Source of the DNA: an uncultured Clostridia bacterium
Lineage (GTDB): Bacteria > Bacillota > Clostridia > Christensenellales > UBA1242
Length of the DNA: 41,850 bases
Direction of reading: 5' to 3'
Assembly (NCBI GenBank): GCA_947629505.1
Contig: CANRDW010000004.1
Span: 1 to 41,850 of the forward strand
Shown: positions 18,786 through 28,020 of the stretch, in pieces
Position numbering within the stretch: the first letter of the stretch is position 1
How the letters are laid out: every line of letters begins with the position of its first letter
The notes under the pieces: model-generated
Database searches by the model: none
What the model saw: the letters and a program-made list of their open reading frames with translations, nothing else
Told to the model about the DNA's origin: nothing
Position numbers and translations under genes: made by a program

Positions 18786-19945
18786 AAAAAGTTCTTTTAC
18801 TTAAGTTTGGAGAGTTGTTTTTGAAAGGCAGAAATCGCCATGATTTTATCAAACTTTTAAAGACAAACATATTGAAAAAATTGCATGGATTTGAATGTCG
18901 TCTTGAAGAAACTCAGGGGCGACTTGTTTTGTCGGGCTATCAACAGGACAAAGAAAATGAAATCATCTACAAATTGCAGCAAGTGTTTGGGCTGATTGCC
19001 GTTATGGATGCCAAAGAGATTGACACCACGCTTGAAAATATTGAAAATGAAGTTTTAAAGGTGGACTTAAGTGGTGCAAAAACCTTTAAAGTTTCAACTA
19101 AGCGCGCCGACAAAACTTTTTCCATGACTTCAATGGATATGGACAAACATTTGGGCGAGATTATCCTTGAAAAATATGAAAATTTAAAGGTTGACCTCTA
19201 TGAGCCAGAGGTGACAGTGTATGTTGAGATAAGAAACAACGGCAAAACCTATATATATAATAGGTTATTTAAATGTGCCGGCGGGCTTCCACTTTCAAGT
19301 GCGGGGAGCGGGCTTTTGCTGTTGTCGGGCGGAATTGACAGCCCTGTTGCGGGCTATCTTATGGCAAAACGCGGGCTGAGTTTTGAAGCAGTGCATTTTC
19401 ATTCTTATCCTTACACAAGCATTCAAGCAAAAGAAAAGGTGATTGAACTTGCCAAAGAGATTTCGGCATATTGCGGAAAAATCAAACTGCATGTTGTGTC
19501 ATTCACTGAAATTCAAGAGCAAATTCACAGATGTTGCGACAGCGAATACATGATCACAATTATGCGAAGAATTATGATGCGAATTGCACAAAAAATCTGT
19601 GAGAAAAACGGGCTTGGGGCGATTGTCACAGGGGAAAGTTTAGGGCAGGTTGCAAGCCAAACAATGCAAAGTATGAATGTGACAAATTCAGTTGTGAGTT
19701 CGCCTGTGTTTAGGCCTCTTATTGCTTTTGACAAAGAGGACATAATGGATATAGCGCGAAAAATCGGCACATATGAAACATCGATTTTGCCATATGAAGA
19801 TTGCTGCACAGTGTTTCTTCCAAAAAATCCTGTGATAAGGCCAACAATAAAACGGGCGCAAGAACTCGAAGAAAATTTGGACATAGACATGCTTGTCAAA
19901 CAGGCGCTGAACAATGAAGAGATTATCGAATTAGACAATTATTAA
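18782..19945 (+). CDS. thiI: tRNA 4-thiouridine synthetase ThiI (without rhodanese domain)
   Basis: THUMP region; PP-loop LLSGGIDSPVAGYLMAKRG; coupled by ATGA overlap to the desulfurase. Confidence 0.95.
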   Translation: MKKVLLLKFGELFLKGRNRHDFIKLLKTNILKKLHGFECRLEETQGRLVLSGYQQDKENEIIYKLQQVFGLIAVMDAKEIDTTLENIENEVLKVDLSGAKTFKVSTKRADKTFSMTSMDMDKHLGEIILEKYENLKVDLYEPEVTVYVEIRNNGKTYIYNRLFKCAGGLPLSSAGSGLLLLSGGIDSPVAGYLMAKRGLSFEAVHFHSYPYTSIQAKEKVIELAKEISAYCGKIKLHVVSFTEIQEQIHRCCDSEYMITIMRRIMMRIAQKICEKNGLGAIVTGESLGQVASQTMQSMNVTNSVVSSPVFRPLIAFDKEDIMDIARKIGTYETSILPYEDCCTVFLPKNPVIRPTIKRAQELEENLDIDMLVKQALNNEEIIELDNY

Positions 19946-19974
19946 AAAAACGCAAGTGAACTTGCGTTTTTTCT
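19945..19974. terminator. Bidirectional terminator
   Basis: AAAACGCAAG-tgaa-CTTGCGTTTT flanked by A- and T-runs. Confidence 0.85.
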
Positions 19975-21140
19975 TATAAATTTCTTCCTTCAGGGAAGTG
20001 TTTGTGTATGTGACGTTCTTCACTAGAAAAATCTTGATTTTTGTGATGGAAGTTTGTGCTTTCATCAATTCTTTTTCTTGCAAAGTCGGTTAATGCTGCT
20101 CTTTTCCTGCTTGCTTCCAACTCTTCTCTCTTGGCAAAAACGATTGGTTGATAAATCTTATTTTCTCTGTTGATAAGATCTTCAATGTCTTGTTGAGAGC
20201 CATCTGAATCAATACATTTTTCAGTAAGGTCAGTCAAATACAGTCTGTATTTCTTTGCGATTTCGTTCATTGCATCGCTGCCTTTTTCAAAGGACTCTGC
20301 AGGAGTGTTTCTTAAATTGTCATAAAAATCATTTTGCTTTTCAGTTTCAACGTTTTCTTCGACTGCCACTTCAGGGTTTTCTTCAACAGGTTTTTCAGCC
20401 ACTTCTTCTGTTTTATCATTGTAAACATAATCCAAAACAGATTCAAAAAATTTGTCATATGCATCTCTGCAGTTGTTGGAAGAATACATGAAGAAAGCGT
20501 TTTTGTGTTTTTGGTCATCACAGAAAGTCATAAAATCTGCAACAGTGTTGAGGTTTTTGTCTGACAAATATGTAAACAGTATGTTCATCTGTTTATCGTC
20601 TTGACCATCAACCAAATCTTTCAGGAGGGTGGTGTCTTGTTTGTGCTTATCTCTCAGCGATGGAGTCAAAAATCTTCTTCTTTGATGATTTTGTGTTTTT
20701 TCTTCGGTTTGAGAAACTTGTTGAGCTTGTTCTGGCTGAGTTTGAGCATTATTGAAATGGTTGTCATAAAGTTCGTGTGCGGCATTCATTAATTTTCTGA
20801 TGGAATAATCATAGTTGTCGAGTTGTGTGAATGGACGACTTTTGTAATTGTATTTGTCAGTGTGTGCGGAAGTGTATTGCTCATTTATCTTGCTGATAAT
20901 GTCCTCAAACAAAAACACTTCTGGATTTTTTTTGAAGAGGGTGTAGATGGCATTGAAATCTTTGCTTGTGCGATCAAAATTTCTATATGCCTCGTCAGCG
21001 CGCTGTCTTGCTTCTTCAAGTGTCTTGGCAGGCTTCCATCTTCTTGCGACTGAATTGATGAGTTCTTCTTGAGTTTTTTCATGAACTTTAACTTTTTTTC
21101 TAACAAAGTTGCCTTGTCGATTATAATGATAATTTGCCAT
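19974..21140 (-). CDS. Uncharacterised charged, predominantly helical protein
   Basis: 388 aa ORF with RBS aaaaggaaaa; low-complexity acidic linker (EEVAEKPVEENPEVAVEENVETE); no family recognised. Confidence 0.7.
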   Translation of the reverse strand: MANYHYNRQGNFVRKKVKVHEKTQEELINSVARRWKPAKTLEEARQRADEAYRNFDRTSKDFNAIYTLFKKNPEVFLFEDIISKINEQYTSAHTDKYNYKSRPFTQLDNYDYSIRKLMNAAHELYDNHFNNAQTQPEQAQQVSQTEEKTQNHQRRRFLTPSLRDKHKQDTTLLKDLVDGQDDKQMNILFTYLSDKNLNTVADFMTFCDDQKHKNAFFMYSSNNCRDAYDKFFESVLDYVYNDKTEEVAEKPVEENPEVAVEENVETEKQNDFYDNLRNTPAESFEKGSDAMNEIAKKYRLYLTDLTEKCIDSDGSQQDIEDLINRENKIYQPIVFAKREELEASRKRAALTDFARKRIDESTNFHHKNQDFSSEERHIHKHFPEGRNL

Positions 21141-21252
21141 TTTGATTTTTTTCCTTTTTTACCCCACAATTATATCACGGCGGGGGCAATAAGTCAATAT
21201 GCAAAATCCAAAAAATTTACATCCTTCAAAAGCAAAATTGGATAAAATGAAA

Positions 21253-21420
21253 ATGTATATTCATTTATAATTATAAATTTCATTTTTATAAATTTTCAAA
21301 ATTTGAAATTTTTATAAAAAATTGATGAATAAATATACAAAAATCGCTTGCATATTTATAAATTTTAGTGTATAATAATCAAAAATGCATGAATAAACAT
21401 AAATTTATATTTATGCATAA
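21253..21420 (+). promoter_or_regulatory. argR promoter with multiple ARG-box-like operators
   Basis: Promoter TTGCAT (21348) - 17 nt - TATAAT (21371). ARG-box-like half-sites: ATGTATATTCAT (21253), GATGAATAAATATACAA (21324), GCATATTTATAAA (21350), TGCATGAATAAACAT (21386), TATATTTATGCATAA (21406). Confidence 0.6.
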
Positions 21421-21471
21421 AAGCCTACACACCGCTAAAATACGAATGTGTAGCGATTGAAGGAGGAAAAG

Positions 21472-21924
21472 ATGGCACGCAGTTCTAGACAGTCAAAAAT
21501 TTTGGAACTTATTTCCACAAAGGAGATTGAAACGCAAGAAGAACTCGCAAAAGAACTTAAAAATGCAAACTTTGAAATCACTCAGGCGACAATTTCGCGC
21601 GATATCAAAGAACTTGGCTTGACCAAAATTTTGAGTAGCAGCGGCAAATATAAGTATGCTATTCTTGGTGGCGAACAACAAGTTGTTTCCAACAAATACA
21701 TAAACATTTTTAAAGAGAGTGTCATTTCCGTTAAGCCGGCGCTTAATTTGGCGGTTGTCAAAACAATCAAAGGCATGGCGGCTGGCGTTTGTTCTTTTAT
21801 CGACAAACTCAATTTAAATGAACTTCTTGGAGCAACCTGTGGTGATGACACTGTGATGCTTATTTTCCCTTCCACAACACTTGCAAATGAAGCAGTTGTA
21901 ACTTTGCAAGATATTATGTTATAA
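21472..21924 (+). CDS. argR: Arginine repressor ArgR/AhrC
   Basis: SRQSKILELISTKEIETQEELAKEL...ITQATISRDIKELGL; C-terminal GDDTVMLI; RBS aaggagg. Confidence 0.96.
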   Translation: MARSSRQSKILELISTKEIETQEELAKELKNANFEITQATISRDIKELGLTKILSSSGKYKYAILGGEQQVVSNKYINIFKESVISVKPALNLAVVKTIKGMAAGVCSFIDKLNLNELLGATCGDDTVMLIFPSTTLANEAVVTLQDIML

Positions 21925-21941
21925 TCTTTTTGTAGGAGCGA

Positions 21942-23603
21942 GTGATGCTTTCTTCTTTAACCTTGACAAATTTTGCTTTGTTCAAAAAGCAAACTATTGA
22001 TTTTAAAGATGGATTCAACTGCCTCTTGGGGCAATCGGGTGCGGGCAAGAGTATTGTCATTGACGCACTCAGTTTTTCTCTTGGCGCAAAATCTGACAAG
22101 ACTTTTATTCGCTCGGGGGAAACTTCTCTTCGCGTGGATGCCGTTTTTGACAACTTGACGCCTGAGCAAATTGCAATGCTTGGTGATTGGGAAATCGATT
22201 TTGACGGCGAACTTATCTTATCACGCACTTTGTCACAAGATGGAAAATCGTCTGTGAAGATGAATGGCTTGCCTGTGACATTGAAGATGCTTCAAAATTT
22301 TGCGCTCTCTTTGGCTGACTTTTGCGGGCAGCATGACAGCGTTGGACTTTTGAATGTAAACAATCATCTTCCGCTTTTGGACAGATTTGCCGGGGCTGAA
22401 GTTTCAACTTTGCAAAGCGAGGTTGAAAAGACTTATGACCAACTTAAAACTGTTGAATCACAGATAAAAGACATGGGCGGCGATGATGCACAGCGTGCAC
22501 GCGAGAAAGAACTTTTGGAATATCAGATCGATGAGATTGAAAATGCGCACTTGCAACTTGGCGAAGTGGAAGAGTTAAAAAAGCGTTTTGATTTTATCTC
22601 TTCTTCAGAAAAAATCTTTGAGCAAGTGGGAAGTGTTTTGGAAAAACTAGATTCTGGCAGAGAAAATGTGACATCGATGCTTTATGATGCGAAGAATGAA
22701 CTGTCGCAGTTTTCCAATTTTGACGACATAGAAGAATGCCGCCAGAGGATTGAGAATTCTTATTATGAACTGAAAGATGTTGCCGAAACGCTTGAAACAA
22801 TCAGGCAAAACACAGATTTTGACCCAAAAGAACTTGAACGAATAGACGCAAGGCTTGACCTTATCAAATCCCTTTCACGCAAATATGGAAAGACGATTGA
22901 GGACATTTTAAATTTTCAGGAAGATTGTCAGCAAAAACTTGAAAATCTTGAAAACAGCGTTGAAATTTTGGCTAAACTTCAATCTCAAAAACAACAACTT
23001 GAGAGTGTTTTGAAATCTCAATGTCAAAAACTGAGTGAATGCCGCAAAAAATATGCGCTTGTGTTTGAAAAGTCCATTTCAAAAGAACTTGAAGATTTGC
23101 AGATGCAGGGCACAGCGTTTAAGGTTTGTTTTGAAGAGGTTGCTCCATCTAAAAAGGGCTTTGACAGTGTGAAATTCATGTTCTCAGCAAACAAAGGTCA
23201 GGACATTCGCGATTTACATAAAACGGCGTCTGGAGGGGAACTTTCAAGGCTTTTGCTTGCGTTTAAAAACGTTATGCTTGAAAAAGAAAGGGTGCAGACG
23301 ATTGTGTTTGACGAAATTGATGCCGGAATAAGCGGTCACACAGCGGGCAAATTGGCAGAAAAACTTGTGAACATCTCAAAATTCACACAGATTATTTGCA
23401 TCACGCACACACCTGTTGTGGCATCAAAGGCAAACGAATTTTTGCTTGTTGAAAAAGAGATTGTTGACGAAAACACAGTGTCAAAAGTGTCACATTTGGA
23501 TAAAAGCAGCGCCGTTGTGGAAGTTGCACGGCTTATTGATGGCGCAGCAGACGTTTCACAGACGGCAATCAATCATGCAAAACAATTGTTTGAAAACAGA
23601 TAA
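21942..23603 (+). CDS. recN: DNA repair protein RecN
   Basis: LGQSGAGKSIVIDALSFSLGAKSD, DFCGQHDSVGLL, ASGGELSRLLLAFK, VFDEIDAGISG. Confidence 0.97.
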   Translation: MMLSSLTLTNFALFKKQTIDFKDGFNCLLGQSGAGKSIVIDALSFSLGAKSDKTFIRSGETSLRVDAVFDNLTPEQIAMLGDWEIDFDGELILSRTLSQDGKSSVKMNGLPVTLKMLQNFALSLADFCGQHDSVGLLNVNNHLPLLDRFAGAEVSTLQSEVEKTYDQLKTVESQIKDMGGDDAQRAREKELLEYQIDEIENAHLQLGEVEELKKRFDFISSSEKIFEQVGSVLEKLDSGRENVTSMLYDAKNELSQFSNFDDIEECRQRIENSYYELKDVAETLETIRQNTDFDPKELERIDARLDLIKSLSRKYGKTIEDILNFQEDCQQKLENLENSVEILAKLQSQKQQLESVLKSQCQKLSECRKKYALVFEKSISKELEDLQMQGTAFKVCFEEVAPSKKGFDSVKFMFSANKGQDIRDLHKTASGGELSRLLLAFKNVMLEKERVQTIVFDEIDAGISGHTAGKLAEKLVNISKFTQIICITHTPVVASKANEFLLVEKEIVDENTVSKVSHLDKSSAVVEVARLIDGAADVSQTAINHAKQLFENR

Positions 23604-23637
23604 ACAGTTATGAAAACATAACTGTTTTATTTTTATA
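23602..23637 (+). terminator. recN terminator
   Basis: AAACAGTTATG-aaaa-CATAACTGTTT followed by a T-rich tract. Confidence 0.85.
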
Positions 23638-23682
23638 ATATTTCACCATCTGCCCTCATATTTATATAGAAAGGGGGCTTGT

Positions 23683-24309
23683 ATGGCTAATTTTTTCGCA
23701 GATAATTTTTCTGATTGCGTGGCACTTGCTGTGTTTTTGCTTGCGATGTGCCCAATGGTTGAAAGCAAAATCGCAATCCCGTTTGCATTGTCAAGCGTGC
23801 TTTGGGGCGACTGCACTCTTTCGCCGCTTTGTGCCTTTGTTGTGGCTTTTGCCGGAAGCATGTTGCCAAGCATTTTGATGATTTATCTGTCTAGATTTAT
23901 CAAAAACAAGACAAGTGGCTTTGTGCATGACAGGTTCACTAGTTTTATGTCCAAGCATTTTCAAAAGAATGTTGATAAAGTTTCATCAAAGACAAACACC
24001 TTTCAAAAGTGCATGGCGATTGCAACTTTTGTGGCTGTGCCACTTCCATTGACGGGGACATACACGGGCAGTCTTGTTGCGGGCTTTACAAATCTTAAAA
24101 TTTGGCAGTGCTTTTTGAGTGTGCTTGTGGGCGAACTTCTCTCGTGCGGGGTGATGCTTACACTTTGCGTGTTGTTTGAAAACTCCGCTTTCTATGTGCT
24201 TTTGGCGTCTATATGCCTTTTATTTGCGTTTTTGCTTGCAAATCTTGTCATTGCACTCATTTCAAAAATAAAAAAGAAAAGAGATGTAAATTCGTCCTTC
24301 AAAGACTAA
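23683..24309 (+). CDS. Small multidrug export family (Sm_multidrug_ex-like) membrane protein
   Basis: MVESKIAIPFALSSVLWG, FVAVPLPLTGTYTGSLVAGF; multi-TM. Confidence 0.8.
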   Translation: MANFFADNFSDCVALAVFLLAMCPMVESKIAIPFALSSVLWGDCTLSPLCAFVVAFAGSMLPSILMIYLSRFIKNKTSGFVHDRFTSFMSKHFQKNVDKVSSKTNTFQKCMAIATFVAVPLPLTGTYTGSLVAGFTNLKIWQCFLSVLVGELLSCGVMLTLCVLFENSAFYVLLASICLLFAFLLANLVIALISKIKKKRDVNSSFKD

Positions 24310-24405
24310 TAATCTCTTTTCGTTTTTAAGTTAAGTCATTTAACTGCGACTTAACTTATTTGTATTGTCTGCGATAATTTGAAAAATATTCAAACTTTTT
24401 AAAAA

Positions 24406-25971
24406 TTATTTTGCATATCTTTTAAACAAGAATTTTTTGATGTAATAGTTGATTGGAAAGGCGAGTAATATCGCGAAAATAGGCACAAGCAAACTTGTCA
24501 GATAATGTGAAAATGTTTCATACTGCATGCCCGCAATCACGTTTGCAACCAGCACAACCACGCATCCAAGCACAAACACTGCCCAATTGACAACGGCGTT
24601 GTAGGTGAGTGACGCTTTTTTGCTTGGCAGAGTTTTGTGAATTATGAATGTGACAATGCAGTGAATCAAAAACAAAATTGGCACTGTGTAGAACAAGAAG
24701 TTTGAACTTACACTCAAAAGATTTGCCCCACAAATTATTCCAAATAGCACTGCGCATCCAACTCCGGAAAGCAGAAGCAAAATTGCGGAAGATATGAATG
24801 TCAAAAAGTTTGTGTTGTGAATGCGCTCTACATTTGTTTTCTTGTATTCTTTAAATTCAATTCCATGGCCGTTGTAATATGATTTTAGGCTGTTGTAGTC
24901 CACAAAACTTGCCATATCGTTGTAATTTTCGCTCTCTTCTTTGACAGGCTCTTTGACAGGGGAGGCCTTTTCTTTTTTGCGTTCAAAAAGTTTGCTCATC
25001 ATGTCTTTGTAGGTTGGCTCTAAGTTTGTGTCGCGTTTTGGCGCTGGGAGTGAAGTGACATCAATATCAATGTTTGGCGGAGTGATTTTGCGCTGAACAG
25101 GAATTTCACTTTCGTTGATCTTTGGCTCGGTGATGAAGATAGCGTCATCCACAGCACTTTCTTTCACAGTTTCCTCTTGCACAGGGGCAGGAGGCTCTTC
25201 TACATGGTGATTTTCACGCGCAGATAGCAGTGAAGATTTGAGTTGTTCAATGCGCTGTCTTTGCATTTCTTGATCTTCGGCACTTTCATACACAACAGAC
25301 ATTTCAATCTGATTTTCAGAGAAACTTTTGCGTTTGCGATATTTGTTAAATTCATTTGCTGAGTCATACAGGCGCTTGTTTTGTTCTTGTTTTTCTTCGA
25401 TGACCCTTTCATCTGCGTCCAAAAAGACGGCATCATCTTTTTGAGGTTGCTCTTGGAGTTTGTTTTCATAATATTCCATCTTTTCTTCATCTGTTTTTTC
25501 TTCAGACTGCTGTGGCATAGAAAAAATGTCCATTTGATTTTCCACGACATCTGATTGAGGCTCTTCTTCCTTTACAGGCTGAGGCTTTTCTTCTTTAACC
25601 ATGTTGAAAAGACTGTCTTGTTGCAAAAATACAGGCTTTTGCTCTTCACTTTCTTGTGGTTCTTCATCATCTTGTGTGTAGGAGGCGTTTTCAAAATCTG
25701 CGGCAAGTTGTTCATATTCGCGTTTGCCGCTTGTGGTGATGGTGTAATAGTGGCGTTTGCCACCAAGTTCACTTTCTCCCCAAAAAGATGAAGAAACAAG
25801 CCCTTTCTTTTCCATACGTGTGAGGCAGGAGTAAAGGGTTGGTTTTTTCATGATGTAATTTCCGCCGGTTTTAGCAGAAATGTATTCGATGATTTCAAGC
25901 CCATATTTAGAGCCTTGCATAAGGCTGTCAAGAACTAAATATGAAACTTGCCCACTTGAATTAAATGCCAT
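24406..25971 (-). CDS. PadR-like regulator fused to a long acidic linker and C-terminal multi-TM domain
   Basis: Winged-helix SYLVLDSLMQGSKYGLEIIEYISAKTGGNYIMKKPTLYSCLTRMEKKGLVSS..GGKRHYYTIT; C-terminus has about 4-5 hydrophobic segments. Start at 25971 with RBS gagggc. Confidence 0.85.
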   Translation of the reverse strand: MAFNSSGQVSYLVLDSLMQGSKYGLEIIEYISAKTGGNYIMKKPTLYSCLTRMEKKGLVSSSFWGESELGGKRHYYTITTSGKREYEQLAADFENASYTQDDEEPQESEEQKPVFLQQDSLFNMVKEEKPQPVKEEEPQSDVVENQMDIFSMPQQSEEKTDEEKMEYYENKLQEQPQKDDAVFLDADERVIEEKQEQNKRLYDSANEFNKYRKRKSFSENQIEMSVVYESAEDQEMQRQRIEQLKSSLLSARENHHVEEPPAPVQEETVKESAVDDAIFITEPKINESEIPVQRKITPPNIDIDVTSLPAPKRDTNLEPTYKDMMSKLFERKKEKASPVKEPVKEESENYNDMASFVDYNSLKSYYNGHGIEFKEYKKTNVERIHNTNFLTFISSAILLLLSGVGCAVLFGIICGANLLSVSSNFLFYTVPILFLIHCIVTFIIHKTLPSKKASLTYNAVVNWAVFVLGCVVVLVANVIAGMQYETFSHYLTSLLVPIFAILLAFPINYYIKKFLFKRYAK

Positions 25972-26030
25972 AATTTTGCCCTCTTGTATATATTTTAAAA
26001 TATATAATTTAAATTTGTCAAATAAATTTA

Positions 26031-26124
26031 GGGGTGTTATGCAAAAATTTTTAATTTGCATAATACAACAAAATGCGTGGTATTATGCAAAATAAAAACA
26101 CAATATATTGTGTAGTATGCCATA
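26031..26124. repeat. Palindromic intergenic repeat, copy C (composite)
   Basis: GGTGTTATGCAA, TTTGCATAATACAAC, GTGGTATTATGCAA, and perfect palindrome ACACAATATATTGTGT (26098-26113) followed by AGTATGC; its reverse complement shares GCATACTACACAATATATTGTGTTT with copy B. Confidence 0.7.
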
Positions 26125-26158
26125 ATTTTTGTAAAATTGGAAAACAACTTAATTTGTT

Positions 26159-26186
26159 TTGACAAAAAAATTTTAAGTTGTATAAT
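26159..26186 (+). promoter_or_regulatory. Promoter abutting the YgjP-like start codon
   Basis: TTGACA (26159-26164), 16 nt, TATAAT (26181-26186); ATG at 26194. Confidence 0.7.
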
Positions 26187-26193
26187 TGACTGT

Positions 26194-26826
26194 ATGGAAA
26201 TCAAAATAATCAAAGAGAAAAGAAAGACAATTTCGCTTAAACTTTTGGACAGCGCCCATGCCGTTGTGAAAGCGCCAAACAGAATGTCAGATGCGAAGAT
26301 AAATGAGTTTATTTCTGAAAAAAGAAGTTGGCTTGACAAAGCGGCAGCCAAACTTTTGGCACGCGAAACCTTTGCAGATGAATTTGACCTTATGAGATTT
26401 GTGTATTTAGACGGCAAAAAGCAGTTTAAAACCGAAGAACTCGCCCAAAACTTCAACGATTTTTCACCTAATAAGAAAAACAAAACGATTATGAATTTCT
26501 ATCTTTCCAAATTTGAAGATTTAGTTTCTTTGGTGCAGGATGTTTCAAATAAAAGTGGGCTTGAATACAGAAAACTGCTTCCAACAAACTCAGTGCGTGT
26601 GTGGGGGACTTATTCCAGCGAAAGAGTGATGAAATTGAATTTCAAACTTGTGATTTTGCCAAAGGAACTTCAATATTATGTTGTTGTGCATGAACTTTGC
26701 CACAGTTTGCACTTCAATCACAAGCCAAAATTTTGGGCAAGTGTTGAAAAATTGTGTCCAAATTACAAGATGTTGAAAAAACAACTTGCGGCATATTCAT
26801 TTGTTTTGAAAAGCAGGTTTATTTGA
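26194..26826 (+). CDS. YgjP-like zinc metallopeptidase domain protein (M48-like)
   Basis: VVHELCHSLHFNHKPKFWASVEKLCPNYKMLKKQL; N-terminus MEIKIIKEKRKTISLKL. Confidence 0.85.
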   Translation: MEIKIIKEKRKTISLKLLDSAHAVVKAPNRMSDAKINEFISEKRSWLDKAAAKLLARETFADEFDLMRFVYLDGKKQFKTEELAQNFNDFSPNKKNKTIMNFYLSKFEDLVSLVQDVSNKSGLEYRKLLPTNSVRVWGTYSSERVMKLNFKLVILPKELQYYVVVHELCHSLHFNHKPKFWASVEKLCPNYKMLKKQLAAYSFVLKSRFI

Positions 26827-26859
26827 ATATAAAAGCAAAAACGGAAGAAACTAAGAAAT

Positions 26860-28020
26860 ATGAAAAAAGGCAGAATTTTCTTAGTTTCTTTTTTGATTGT
26901 CTTTGCACTTGCACTTTCCCTCACAATGCCGCTTTGTGAGATTTTTTCGCTTGAAAACGGCTTTTTGGCGGGCTATGACGATGTTCAGGTGGCAAATTCG
27001 ACCAACAGATTTGGGCTTTTCATAAAAACTCAACTCGAAGAAAAAGAAAGTCAGGTTTCCGGCGAAAAGGTTAAGCAAAATGAGGTTGTTTTCAAACTTT
27101 TTGGCTTTATTCCCATTCGCAAAGTGGATGTCAAACTTTGCACAGATGAGGTGTATTATGTGGGTGGCGTTCCAATCGGACTTGACATAATTTCACGCGG
27201 AGCAATCGTCATTTCAAGTGACAACACCGCCTTAAAAGAGGGGGATATCATAACAAAAATCAATGGGCAAGAAGTTGAAAACTTGCAGCAGATTGAGGGC
27301 TTTTTGGAAATTCAGCCCGAAGAGGCAGAAGTGGAGTATCTTCGCAAAAACAAGCCGACAAAGACCATTTTAAAAACCACACGAGATGAATTTGGGAAAC
27401 TTAAACTTGGACTTTGGGTGAAGGACGACATTGCCGGCGTTGGAACACTCACTTTTGTCAATAAAGACAGCAAAAAATACTCCGCTCTTGGACATCCCAT
27501 TGTTGAAAGCGCAAGTGGGAACATTGTGCCTGTTTCAAGCGGCGATATCTATGAATGTAATTTGATTGGCATAAACAAAGGGAAACGCAACAATCCCGGC
27601 GAACTTAAATGTATTTTCATGCCGGGCGCTCAAAGCAAGGGCACAATCGACAACAACTGCAAATTTGGTATAAACGGCGTGCTTAATGACACAAGTTTTG
27701 TGGATGAAAATGTGACTGCACACTTGGGTGGCAGGCTGGGTGTTGTTATGGGCGATGCAAAGATTGTTTCAAGCATAAGCGGCATAAGAGAAGAATATGA
27801 CATTGAGATTATCAAAACAAACTATCAAAAACATGCGGATGACAAGAGCATTGTGTTTCGCGTGAAAGACAAACGGCTTTTAAATCTTACGGGTGGCATT
27901 GTGCAGGGGATGAGCGGCTCACCAATCATGCAAAACGGCAAAATAATCGGTGCAGTCACGCACGTGTTTTTGTCAGACCCGACGAAGGGATATGGAGTTT
28001 ACACGGATTGGATGCTTTAA
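26860..28020 (+). CDS. spoIVB: SpoIVB peptidase (S55)
   Basis: PDZ segment, GVGTLTFVNKDSKKYSALGHPI, PGAQSKGTIDNN, QGMSGSPIMQNGKIIGAVTHVF. Confidence 0.95.
   Translation: MKKGRIFLVSFLIVFALALSLTMPLCEIFSLENGFLAGYDDVQVANSTNRFGLFIKTQLEEKESQVSGEKVKQNEVVFKLFGFIPIRKVDVKLCTDEVYYVGGVPIGLDIISRGAIVISSDNTALKEGDIITKINGQEVENLQQIEGFLEIQPEEAEVEYLRKNKPTKTILKTTRDEFGKLKLGLWVKDDIAGVGTLTFVNKDSKKYSALGHPIVESASGNIVPVSSGDIYECNLIGINKGKRNNPGELKCIFMPGAQSKGTIDNNCKFGINGVLNDTSFVDENVTAHLGGRLGVVMGDAKIVSSISGIREEYDIEIIKTNYQKHADDKSIVFRVKDKRLLNLTGGIVQGMSGSPIMQNGKIIGAVTHVFLSDPTKGYGVYTDWML

Noticed and set aside
26037-26483. 148-aa minus ORF overlapping the YgjP-like gene and repeat C
   Set aside because: Antisense to a recognised protein and running through palindromic repeats; no start signals.
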